Origin: Desulfobulbaceae bacterium DB1 | GTDB lineage: Bacteria; Desulfobacterota; Desulfobulbia; Desulfobulbales; SURF-16 | Direction: 5' to 3' | Length of the DNA stretch: 64,000 nt | Assembly (NCBI GenBank): GCA_001914235.1 | Contig: MQUF01000006.1 | Span: 329,234 to 393,233 of the forward strand | Shown: positions 36,172 to 44,274 of the stretch, one piece after another | How positions within the stretch are numbered: position 1 is the stretch's first letter | Layout of the letters: each line of letters begins with the position of its first letter | Made by a program: the position numbers and the translations under genes | The notes under the pieces: generated by a model | The model's database searches: none | What the model was told of the DNA's origin: nothing | The model's input: only the letters and a program-made list of their open reading frames with translations

Positions 36172-37084
36172 CCCCTTTTATAAGTCGACCGATTGATGGT
36201 ATTTCATTGTCAGCCAGATACTTTTCCAGCCCGGCAACCAGCTTCCCGGAGATGGACGGAGTAACGAGATTCGCCGTTCCTACCTGCACTGCCGTTGCGC
36301 CGGCCAACAAAAACTCAATGACGTCTTCAACCGTCGCTATTCCCCCGATGCCGATTACCGGAATTTTCACCTGCCGGGCAACCTGCCAGACCATCCGCAC
36401 CGCTATCGGTTTAATCGCCGGGCCCGACAATCCGCCGACCACATTGGCGAGTTTCGGCTTTCTGGTTTTTACATCTATTGCCATTCCCAACAGGGTATTA
36501 ATGAGTGAAACCGCGGTGGCGCCGCCCTGCTCCGCGGCAACGGCCATGGAAACAATATCGGTGACATTGGGCGAAAGCTTGATGAAAACCGGTTTTGTGC
36601 TGTGTGCACAGACATTTTTTGTTACGGCATGAACCATTTTGGCATCCGTACCAAATGCGACGCCCCCATGCTTGACATTCGGACAGGAAATATTGACCTC
36701 AATGGCATCAATGCCGTCCTCCGCGCTCAATATTTCGGCAAGCCGGCAATACTCCTCAATCGTATCTCCTAAAATATTCACCACCACAGCGCAATGCAGC
36801 TTGGCCAAAAAGGGAATTTTTTCTTTAATGAAAGAATCCACCCCGCCGTTTTCCAGGCCGATGGCATTCAGCATTCCACAGGATGTTTCAACAACCCGCG
36901 GCGGGGGATTTCCTGCTTTGGGATGCAGGGACACCCCTTTGACGACAATGCCCCCCAAGGCATCCAAGTCGACAAAATCCGCGAATTCCGCCCCATAGCC
37001 AAAGGTGCCGGAGGCCGTCATGATCGGGTTTCTTAATGGCAAGCCGCCAAGCTTCACCCGCAGCTCCGGTTTCATCATGCCCAT
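36161..37084 (-). CDS. pyrD: Dihydroorotate dehydrogenase, class 1B catalytic subunit
   Basis: A 307-residue FMN enzyme of pyrimidine biosynthesis that oxidises dihydroorotate to orotate. Class 1B features are visible: NPIMTASGTFGYGAEF, NAIGLENGGV, EVNISCPNVKHGG with the catalytic cysteine, and IGIGGIATVEDVIEFL. Its partner pyrK lies directly upstream with a 10-base overlap, the usual arrangement for NAD-linked class 1B enzymes. Confidence 0.95.
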   Translation of the reverse strand: MGMMKPELRVKLGGLPLRNPIMTASGTFGYGAEFADFVDLDALGGIVVKGVSLHPKAGNPPPRVVETSCGMLNAIGLENGGVDSFIKEKIPFLAKLHCAVVVNILGDTIEEYCRLAEILSAEDGIDAIEVNISCPNVKHGGVAFGTDAKMVHAVTKNVCAHSTKPVFIKLSPNVTDIVSMAVAAEQGGATAVSLINTLLGMAIDVKTRKPKLANVVGGLSGPAIKPIAVRMVWQVARQVKIPVIGIGGIATVEDVIEFLLAGATAVQVGTANLVTPSISGKLVAGLEKYLADNEIPSIGRLIKGVDV

Positions 37085-37890
37085 ATTTGCTCTGCCTCGA
37101 AAACCGGCCCCTCTTTACATACGTGGAGATATTTTTTTTCTTTTGCCGCACCGGCACCACTGACGGCACAGCCCAGGCAGGCCCCGATTCCACATGCCAT
37201 GTGCGATTCCAACGAAACTTGACAATTGACCCCATGACAGCGACAAAGCTGTGCGACCTTGTGCATCATCACATGGGGGCCACAGCAATAGACCTGCATT
37301 TCTTTCTTTTTGTCAATATCTGCGGCAAGCAGCTCGGTGACAAAACCATGATGCCCGGCACTGCCGTCATCCGTTGCAATTTTGACTTCAATATCCGGCA
37401 CATCGCAAATCGCCCTGAAATTATCTGATTCACTGGCCGTGCGGGCGCCCACCAGCGCCACCACATGAGCCCCGGCCATTTCCCCCCGGATTGTTTCCGC
37501 CAAAAACTGCAGTGGTGCCACTCCCATTCCACCGCCGACAAGATAATGAACCTTTGCCTTTTCCGACAGCCTGAATCCATTCCCCAGGGGGCCGAGCACA
37601 TCCACCGTGCCGGCATTCGTCATCCGGGACAAGTGGTCGGTGCCCCGGCCGATAATTTTGAAAATGATGGTCAAAATGTCGCCGCTGATGCGATGCACAG
37701 AGAAAGGACGGCGCAGCAACGGATCATCACATCGTTCGCCTGACGCCTTCACCATGACAAACTGGCCAGGCCGGGCTGCCGCGCATATCTCCCTGCTTCG
37801 CACCGCCAGTGTGCAAATATCTCGCACACAGCGAATATCATCAACCGGAACCTGCTGTTCAAATTGTTTTCCAACCACCATTTTCATCAC
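37075..37890 (-). CDS. pyrK: Dihydroorotate dehydrogenase B electron transfer subunit
   Basis: A 271-residue FAD and [2Fe-2S] subunit that passes electrons from PyrD to NAD. It has the ferredoxin-reductase fold with the FAD motif LLRRPFSVHRI, an NAD motif VGGGMGVAPLQFLA, and the C-terminal cluster cysteines in CGIGACLGCAVSGAG and the later HVCKEGPVF. It overlaps parB by four bases (ATGA). Confidence 0.94.
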   Translation of the reverse strand: MMKMVVGKQFEQQVPVDDIRCVRDICTLAVRSREICAAARPGQFVMVKASGERCDDPLLRRPFSVHRISGDILTIIFKIIGRGTDHLSRMTNAGTVDVLGPLGNGFRLSEKAKVHYLVGGGMGVAPLQFLAETIRGEMAGAHVVALVGARTASESDNFRAICDVPDIEVKIATDDGSAGHHGFVTELLAADIDKKKEMQVYCCGPHVMMHKVAQLCRCHGVNCQVSLESHMACGIGACLGCAVSGAGAAKEKKYLHVCKEGPVFEAEQIWA

Positions 37891-38777
37891 AAATCACTCT
37901 GCATCGAAGTCAGCAATTTATGGATTCGCTCCAGGTCATCCAATGAATAATATTCAATTTCGATTTTTCCCCGCGCCCCACTCTGGACAATCCGGCTTTT
38001 GCTGCCCAGCATTCTCCCGACCTCATCAGCAAGGGCCAGACAATAGGCCTCAGGGATTGGTTTATTCCCTTGCTGTTTTTTTGCTGCGGCCTTCTTGCCG
38101 GTCCCGCTCTTTTGACTGGCGACAATTTTTTCCGTTTGCCGCACCGACAAGCCCTGACTGATGATACTATCACGCAATTCCCGGAACTGATTTGCATCAT
38201 CTATGGCAAGCATGACCCTGGCGTGGCCCATGCTCAATCGATTTTCGACAACATCGGTTTTCGCGTAGTCCGGCAACTGCAACAGCCGCATAATATTGGC
38301 AACCGTCGATCTTTCCTTGCCCACCTTCTGCGCCACCTCGTCCTGGGTCAGTTGAAACTCATCAATGAGCCGCTTATAGGCAACCGCTTCCTCAATGGGA
38401 TTGAGGTTCTGGCGTTGAATATTTTCAATCAACGCAAGTTCAAGCCTGTCTTCCGGAGTTGCCTGTTTGACGATGACCGGCACCTCGTCAAGACCGATCC
38501 GTTTCGCTGCCCGCAGCCGTCGCTCTCCGGCAATCAGCTCATAACCACCATCGCTTTCAAGTTCGCGGACAACAAGGGGCTGCAGAATGCCCTTTTCCCG
38601 TATTGATTCAGCCAGCTGCGTAAGCGCAGCATCATCCATTTCCCGTCGCGGCTGATACGGGTTGGGGCTGATCAAGGAAACCGGGCAACGAAAAAACTCT
38701 TTTTTTTCGTCGTCAATTTCCAGGGAGCCGGACAAGAGCGAGCCTAAACCCCGCCCCAATCTATCGCCGTTTTTCAT
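37887..38777 (-). CDS. parB: Chromosome partitioning protein ParB
   Basis: A 296-residue CTPase and parS-binding protein. The N terminus has the LGRGLGSLLSG patch; ISPNPYQPRREMD, GERRLRAAKRIG and ENIQRQNLNPIEEA form the ParB/Srx nucleotide-binding domain; and the helix-turn-helix TQDEVAQKVGKERSTVANIMRLL follows, split here as two parts. It lies directly after parA. A matching parS palindrome is present at 39793-39808. Downstream coupling to pyrK is unusual. Confidence 0.95.
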   Translation of the reverse strand: MKNGDRLGRGLGSLLSGSLEIDDEKKEFFRCPVSLISPNPYQPRREMDDAALTQLAESIREKGILQPLVVRELESDGGYELIAGERRLRAAKRIGLDEVPVIVKQATPEDRLELALIENIQRQNLNPIEEAVAYKRLIDEFQLTQDEVAQKVGKERSTVANIMRLLQLPDYAKTDVVENRLSMGHARVMLAIDDANQFRELRDSIISQGLSVRQTEKIVASQKSGTGKKAAAKKQQGNKPIPEAYCLALADEVGRMLGSKSRIVQSGARGKIEIEYYSLDDLERIHKLLTSMQSDL

Positions 38778-38808
38778 GACAATCCTTTCATCTTCAGCAG
38801 CCGGCGCA

Positions 38809-39585
38809 TCACGCAGCCTGCCTTTTAATAAACTCTTTGCCGAGATTCATATAGCTCAACGCCCCAACCGACCGGGCGTCATATTCCATGACCGGCTTGC
38901 CGTAACTCGGACATTCACTCAAACGAACATTGCGCGGAATAACCGTCTTGTAAACCTTTTCCTGGAAATGCTGCTTGACCTCTTTCGCCACCTGGAATGT
39001 TAATCTGTTGCGCCGGTCATACATGGTAAGAACCAGCCCTTCTATGTTCAGTCTTTTATTGTAGGAGCGCTTGACGAGACGAATCGTCCGGATAAGCTGA
39101 CTCAATCCCTCCAAGGCGAAATATTCACACTGAAGCGGGATTATGACCGAATCAGCTGCTGTCAATGCATTTAATGTCAGAAGTCCCAGGGACGGAGGGC
39201 AATCGACAAAGACATACTCATATGATTCCAGCAGCGGTTCCAGCAATTTTGCCAGATACTGCTCCCGCTGCATGGCTGACATCAGCTCAACCTCCACCCC
39301 GATTAAATCGATGTGGGTCGGCAAGACGTGGAGGTTCTCCAGACAACTCGACTGTTTGATGCTTTTCACCACCTGATCTCTGTCAAGATAGCAATGATAC
39401 AGATGCCTCTCCATTCCCTTGACGCTCACCCCAAGACCGCTTGATGCATTGCCCTGGGGATCCGAATCAACAACCAGCACCTTATGACCGATCTTGGCCA
39501 AGGCTGCCGCCAGGTTAACTGTTGTGGTCGTTTTACCCACCCCACCCTTCTGGTTTGCCAATGCAACAATTTTCCCTCTTGCCAT
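38809..39585 (-). CDS. parA: Chromosome partitioning ATPase ParA/Soj
   Basis: A 258-residue ParA ATPase with deviant Walker A ANQKGGVGKTTTTVNLAAAL, a VDSDPQGNASSGLG switch and VFVDCPPSLGLLTLNAL. The start is ATG 39585, with GGGGAG nine bases upstream; the frame extends further upstream without homology. Together with ParB it moves parS-bound origin regions. parS lies about 200 bases upstream. Confidence 0.95.
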   Translation of the reverse strand: MARGKIVALANQKGGVGKTTTTVNLAAALAKIGHKVLVVDSDPQGNASSGLGVSVKGMERHLYHCYLDRDQVVKSIKQSSCLENLHVLPTHIDLIGVEVELMSAMQREQYLAKLLEPLLESYEYVFVDCPPSLGLLTLNALTAADSVIIPLQCEYFALEGLSQLIRTIRLVKRSYNKRLNIEGLVLTMYDRRNRLTFQVAKEVKQHFQEKVYKTVIPRNVRLSECPSYGKPVMEYDARSVGALSYMNLGKEFIKRQAA

Positions 39586-39784
39586 TTCTCCCCACCCCTT
39601 CAACTCCAAACAAGTTATCCTTAACCACCAAATGGCCCCGCGTTCACACCAACACAACGCCGAGCGTTCCATTCTTTTTTACCGGATCAACCCGTCTTCC
39701 ACAAGTGCAATTTTTGATTTCGATTTTCCAGCGTCATAGCCCAAACGCACTTGCCCCTTGTTCGCCCAGGTCGAGACAAACGAC

Positions 39785-39816
39785 AATCCAATTGTTCCAC
39801 GTGGAACAATTGGATT
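39785..39816. promoter_or_regulatory. parS centromere site within a 32-bp perfect palindrome
   Basis: The 16-bp core at 39793-39808 reads TGTTCCACGTGGAACA, identical to the chromosomal parS of Pseudomonas and one base per arm from the Bacillus site. The perfect dyad extends eight bases further on each side, for 32 bp in total. It lies between parA and the convergent-side peptidase gene. ParB should nucleate here. It could also act as a hairpin at the end of the peptidase transcript. Confidence 0.9.
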
Positions 39817-39830
39817 ATTTTGTTTAAATA

Positions 39831-40970
39831 TCAAGAAGTTAAAAGAGAAGAAACAAGTTCCGCAGTGCGAATCATGTGATGGAGCGAGATGGATTCCGAG
39901 GTTGAGTGGACATGTTCCATGCCGATGCCGAGGATGGCAAAAGGGATCCCGGCGGCATTGAATATATTGGCATCACTGCCGCCGCCGGCAACAATAAAAT
40001 CGAGCGATCTGGACAAAGCGGTTGCTGCCTGACGAGCACGAATAACGGGCAGACTCGTGTCGAAAAGCCGCATAACAGGGTATTGTTGCGGTGCCTGGAA
40101 AACAAGTGACGGCTTGACTGAAACAAGATGATACGGATCGTGCCAGGCATCGACCGCCCCGGCAAAGATCTCGCGATACAAATCAAGGTAATGGCGCAAT
40201 CTTGCGGCATCATGGCTACGAATTTCTCCATCGACGCGAACGTATGCCGGCACAATATTGGTCGCGGTGCCACCCGTAATAATACCGACATTGGCGGTGG
40301 AAACATCATCCAGTTGTCCCATGGGAAGATTGGCCACAGCATGGGCGGCGATTTGAATTGCATTAATCCCGTAACGGGGCCGCAGACCGGCATGAGAGGC
40401 GAAACCATGAATTTCGGCAATAATTGCGTGAGAGGCGGGAGCACCGACAACAACGTTGTCGATACCGGTGGAATCAAGGGCGTACCCGTAAACAGAACGC
40501 AGCAGGCCACAGTCAAAGGCCTTGGCCCCGAGCAACCCGATCTCCTCACAGGTGGTAAAGAGAAGCTCAAGCGGGGCAAACGCAATATTCTGTTCCCGCA
40601 AACTCAGAATCGTTTCGATGAGAACCGCTATGCCGGCCTTGTCATCCCCGCCCAGCACGGTTTGTCCGTCGCTGAAAAAAACATCATTTATCTTTCGCAC
40701 TTTAACGCCGATACAGGGATTGATCACATCAAGGTGGCAGTTAAAACAGACAGGGGCAAGATCGTCTCTGCCACCGGCAAAACGGACGATGATATTTCCG
40801 GTATCAGATCCGGTAAGAGGCGATGAATTATCGACAAAAATGGAATCAGCGCCCATCCCGGCAAAAAGATCCCGCAAAAAGGCGGCAAGCATAGCCTCGC
40901 GACGGGAAGGGCTGTCAATTTCACACAGGGTGACAAAGTGATGTGAAAGTCTTTCGGCATTAATCAGCAT
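39831..40970 (-). CDS. M20-family metallopeptidase, PepT/tripeptidase-like
   Basis: A 379-residue zinc peptidase. The metal-binding motifs are CFNCHLDVINPC, TVLGGDDKAGIAVLIE, FTTCEEIGLLGAKAFD and GGGSDANIFNAAGIP. A lid/dimerisation domain is in the middle (about residues 180-290). The sequence is closest to the PepT-like tripeptidase branch. It is transcribed toward the parS site, with the NIL-ferredoxin gene upstream. Confidence 0.87.
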   Translation of the reverse strand: MLINAERLSHHFVTLCEIDSPSRREAMLAAFLRDLFAGMGADSIFVDNSSPLTGSDTGNIIVRFAGGRDDLAPVCFNCHLDVINPCIGVKVRKINDVFFSDGQTVLGGDDKAGIAVLIETILSLREQNIAFAPLELLFTTCEEIGLLGAKAFDCGLLRSVYGYALDSTGIDNVVVGAPASHAIIAEIHGFASHAGLRPRYGINAIQIAAHAVANLPMGQLDDVSTANVGIITGGTATNIVPAYVRVDGEIRSHDAARLRHYLDLYREIFAGAVDAWHDPYHLVSVKPSLVFQAPQQYPVMRLFDTSLPVIRARQAATALSRSLDFIVAGGGSDANIFNAAGIPFAILGIGMEHVHSTSESISLHHMIRTAELVSSLLTS

Positions 40971-40977
40971 AAAACAT

Positions 40978-41409
40978 TTACGGCAGAGAATTCATTGATT
41001 GCAGCAAAGAAACTTCCATCGCTCTGACCGGACACACGGTAACACAAAGACCGCAACCGGTACACTTGTCAGGGTCAAACAAAACAGCCATATCCGGCCG
41101 TCTGACATAAAGGGCTCCTGTGGGGCATATACCAGTACAGGCGCCGCACTGAAAACATTTATCGTCATCACGCCGGATTATGGTCGATAAGGACTCGATC
41201 TTGACGCCGAAACCACGAAGATAATCGAGTGCTTCCCGGACATTATTCTTGTGCCCCAACAACTCAAGCACCATCAACCCTTCATGTTGCGGCAAGATGG
41301 TGGCCTTGAGAATATTGAATTCAACACCATACTGACCTACTAATTTGCAGATAATCGGCTTGTCACTGGTTTCCTTGGGGAATCGTAAAACATAAATTCG
41401 TGAATACAT
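40978..41409 (-). CDS. NIL domain and 4Fe-4S ferredoxin fusion
   Basis: A 143-residue protein. The N-terminal half is an NIL domain of the kind found at the end of methionine ABC transporter ATPases. The C-terminal half has two [4Fe-4S] motifs, CFQCGACTGICP and CTGCGLCVTVCP. In anaerobes such proteins are linked to sulfur and homocysteine assimilation, but no such genes are adjacent. GAGGTG precedes the ATG, and TAGAAT about 25 bases further upstream may be its -10 box. Confidence 0.9.
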   Translation of the reverse strand: MYSRIYVLRFPKETSDKPIICKLVGQYGVEFNILKATILPQHEGLMVLELLGHKNNVREALDYLRGFGVKIESLSTIIRRDDDKCFQCGACTGICPTGALYVRRPDMAVLFDPDKCTGCGLCVTVCPVRAMEVSLLQSMNSLP

Positions 41410-41693
41410 AAAACACCTCGTGAGAAAAAAAGAATTAAATTCTAGTTAAACGGATAACAAAAACAATGCAAGTATTCTCTGCATGGTGTGACAAGAGAAA
41501 AAAACAAAGACCGACACCCATGGAATAGAAAAACATTTGGCTTGCCGTGACGAAGAAGGTATAGAGTCTCGCAGAACAATTTCAGCTTGCTGCGCATGGC
41601 TCACTGACCTGGCGCGCAACATCAGCCGAATTTTCTCAGACGAGCCGCCAAACGCAGGCCGGGAAAGCGAACCATCCTGCTGAAACAGGAACC

Positions 41694-42131
41694 ATGAATA
41701 GAAAATTCTATCGCCAACAAACGGAAATGAGAAATAAAAAAGACACGTACATCAGCAAAGAAGATTTTATCAAAGTAATAGCTGATTTCATCGAAATGGG
41801 CCACATCGAAAACATTGCCGCTATGTTTCGGCAAGATAAAGAGAACTATCTGTTGTGCGGTGACCTTATCAGCGATGAGCGATATATGGTGCGAATCGGC
41901 ATGGCAGTGCTTTTTGAAGAATTGTCCCGCTGCAATCCGCACGACCTGCCACTGGCGATTCCCTCGCTGCGTGCCAAACTGCGGTCTGAAACAAATTATG
42001 TTCGCGGTGATGCCGCGACACTTCTCGGAATAATCGGAACAGACGAGGCTCGAGAACCACTGAAAAGTCTGCTCAATGATCCTGACCGACAAGTCGTGGA
42101 AATCGTACAGGATATCCTTTCATGCCCTTGA
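41694..42131 (+). CDS. Small HEAT-repeat protein
   Basis: A 145-residue helical protein with HEAT-like repeats; the clearest are RYMVRIGMAVLFEEL and SETNYVRGDAATLLGIIGTD followed by EAREPLKSLLNDPDRQV. HEAT repeats usually mediate protein-protein contacts, and no enzymatic motif is visible. An AGGA lies just upstream of ATG 41694. It is alone between two AT-rich gaps. The preceding gap (41410-41693) holds no gene that I can support. Confidence 0.75.
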   Translation: MNRKFYRQQTEMRNKKDTYISKEDFIKVIADFIEMGHIENIAAMFRQDKENYLLCGDLISDERYMVRIGMAVLFEELSRCNPHDLPLAIPSLRAKLRSETNYVRGDAATLLGIIGTDEAREPLKSLLNDPDRQVVEIVQDILSCP

Positions 42132-42309
42132 ATACCGAAAAAAAAGGGGAAAGAGATAAGATGAAAGAGGGGGTAACCGGACACAAGTAAACAGTATGTG
42201 GGGCACGACAACCGCAGCCGGATGAAAAAATGCTCCTTAAAAAGACACAAAATAAGTTATAATTAAGGCAAACAAGATAATTGACTTCCGAGGAAAGCAC
42301 AAAAATTCC

Positions 42310-42924
42310 ATGCGAATATTGCAGATAAACACAGACAATCCCCAACAGCGCCTCATTGATCAAGCAGTTGAAGCGCTGCGGCAAGGAGCGATCATCGCCT
42401 ACCCCACCGATACGGTTTACGGGATAGGATGCGACATTTTTAACCAGAAGGCCGTTAAAAAAATCTACCAGATAAAAAAAAGAGACAAGGCAAAGCCATT
42501 CAGCTTTATTTGTGCGGATTTAAAAGATGTCAGTCAATACTGTTTTCTTTCGAACACAGCGTACAAGTTGATGAAAAAATCCTTACCCGGTCCCTATACC
42601 TTCGTGCTTCCAGCTATGAAAATAGTACCGAAAATCATGATGACCAAACAGAAAACAGTCGGCATACGTGTGCCGGACAACAACATCTGCCGTTATCTGG
42701 TCAACTCGCTGGGCAACCCGTTGTTGACAACGACGGCAAGCTGCGAGGAGGAAAGAGACCCACTGGATGCGTATGATGTGGAAAACAATCTGGGCAACCT
42801 GGTTGATTTGATCATAGACAGTCCCTGCCCCCCGCCCGCCCCTTCAAGCGTCATTTCATTAGTTACGGAGTTGCCCGAAATTTTGCGTTTCGGCAAGGGA
42901 GATACCGCGCTCTTTTTAGGTTGA
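42310..42924 (+). CDS. L-threonylcarbamoyladenylate synthase (Sua5/YrdC family)
   Basis: Makes threonylcarbamoyl-AMP for the universal t6A modification of tRNAs. The YrdC fold is clear: IIAYPTDTVYGIGCDIFN, IKKRDKAKPFSFICADL, PGPYTFVLPA and GIRVPDN. At 204 residues it lacks the C-terminal Sua5 domain. TATAAT at 42258-42263 is a plausible -10 element about 45 bases upstream. It converges with the HU-like gene. Confidence 0.93.
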   Translation: MRILQINTDNPQQRLIDQAVEALRQGAIIAYPTDTVYGIGCDIFNQKAVKKIYQIKKRDKAKPFSFICADLKDVSQYCFLSNTAYKLMKKSLPGPYTFVLPAMKIVPKIMMTKQKTVGIRVPDNNICRYLVNSLGNPLLTTTASCEEERDPLDAYDVENNLGNLVDLIIDSPCPPPAPSSVISLVTELPEILRFGKGDTALFLG

Positions 42925-42936
42925 AAGCGATCATCT

Positions 42937-43239
42937 TCACCCTTTTTTAGTTGAATTATGAACAAGAACCAATGGCTCCTTGATCGATTTACTCATGGTG
43001 AAATGTACACTTTTACGGGAGGATATATGCATCACCTCCGAAGTTCGGGGGTTCTTCGTGGTTCTTGATTTGCGCTCACGAACACTCAAACTGCCAAAGC
43101 CGCGTATCTCAACCCTTCTGCCGTCATGCAGAGCGTCGGAAATTGAATCCAATATAATATCAACAACCTGATTCACATCCTTTTTCAAATGACCGTTGAT
43201 CTGATCAGAAACGGCATTTACCAAATCGCGTTTAAGCAT
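42937..43239 (-). CDS. HU/IHF-family DNA-binding protein
   Basis: A 100-residue nucleoid protein, probably an IHF subunit. It has the start LKRDLVNAVSDQI, GRRVEIRGFGSLSVRERK and the DNA-intercalating arm KNPRTSEV. ATG 43239 is supported by CAGGAA upstream and by the normal family start. It is the last gene of the rpsA-sppA run; an IHF subunit next to rpsA is also found in Escherichia coli. Confidence 0.92.
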   Translation of the reverse strand: MLKRDLVNAVSDQINGHLKKDVNQVVDIILDSISDALHDGRRVEIRGFGSLSVRERKSRTTKNPRTSEVMHISSRKSVHFTMSKSIKEPLVLVHNSTKKG

Positions 43240-43323
43240 AGTGAAATTCCTGAAGCAACTCAATTAATTACGATGATTTCGTGAGGGGAAGGATTCTACA
43301 AGATGCTAATGAAGGAAGAACCG

Positions 43324-44250
43324 TTAATGACCATACGACCATTCAAAGGACAATAAAGGGTGTGACGCGGTTGCTTGGCGGAAAAAAGCCCCGAATTTGT
43401 TCTCCGCAAGCAACTTCATCAACGACAACCGGTCTTCTTCCGGATAAATCAAAGACGGGACTGCGTCTTCATATCCCGCCAGTTTCGCCGCCAGTGTGAC
43501 CGCATCATTAAAATTTCCAAAATCATCAATCAAGCCGAGCTGTTTTGCTGTTTCACCGGAAAAAATCCGTCCATCAGCGACCCGGCGCACTTTCTCCATA
43601 TCCAACTTTCTGCTGGCGGCAATGTCTTTGATAAATTGCTGATGCACTTCGTCTATCAAATTCTGCAGTAATTGTCTCTCGGCTACGGAAAGGGGTCTGC
43701 TGGGAGAGCCGATATCTTTCATCTCCCCACTTTTTATAACCTCGTCCTTATAGCCGATTTTCTGAAATATCTGCTCGAGATTGGGAAATTTCAAGATAAC
43801 GCCCATACTGCCGGTCAAGGTGCCGGGACTGGCGAGAATTTTTCCAGCCCCCAATGCGGCATAAAAGCCCCCTGAGGCGGCAACGGATCCCATGGAAGCA
43901 ACAACAGGCTTGACAGCATTGACCTTGGAAATCTCGTGAAAAATCTCCTGGGAAGCGCCGACAGCGCCACCAGGACTGTCGATTCGCACAACAATGGCCT
44001 TAATCGATTTCGAGCGAGAGAACCGTGACAGTTGATTGATAGCGGTTTCAGCATCAGCAATAACACCCTTCAGCTGGACAACTCCGATCTCAACACTATT
44101 TGAACTGAATAAATCTGATGTATCAACATGACGATTCATCGATGAAACAAAAAAGGTTATTCCAAACCAGAAGAAAACACTGATCATCCCCAGGATAAAA
44201 AAACCTGTAATGAGTGGGTGCTTCTGGCGGAATAACCTTTCTTGCGACAT
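43324..44250 (-). CDS. sppA: Signal peptide peptidase SppA, short form
   Basis: A 308-residue membrane-anchored serine protease that degrades cleaved signal peptides. An N-terminal transmembrane helix lies at about residues 14-36 (ITGFFILGMISVFFWFGITF). The S49 core has VVRIDSPGGAVGASQEI and the nucleophile region MGSVAASGGFYAALGA. The single catalytic domain matches the short SppA form. It is 24 bases downstream of rpsA. Confidence 0.93.
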   Translation of the reverse strand: MSQERLFRQKHPLITGFFILGMISVFFWFGITFFVSSMNRHVDTSDLFSSNSVEIGVVQLKGVIADAETAINQLSRFSRSKSIKAIVVRIDSPGGAVGASQEIFHEISKVNAVKPVVASMGSVAASGGFYAALGAGKILASPGTLTGSMGVILKFPNLEQIFQKIGYKDEVIKSGEMKDIGSPSRPLSVAERQLLQNLIDEVHQQFIKDIAASRKLDMEKVRRVADGRIFSGETAKQLGLIDDFGNFNDAVTLAAKLAGYEDAVPSLIYPEEDRLSLMKLLAENKFGAFFRQATASHPLLSFEWSYGH

Positions 44251-44274
44251 AAAAGAAACCGGAAGAATGGTGAA

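Noticed and set aside
39586-39784. Possible replication origin next to parA
   Set aside because: I looked for DnaA boxes (TTATCCACA-type) around the parS site and found only a weak TTATCCTTA; no dnaA, dnaN or gid genes are present.
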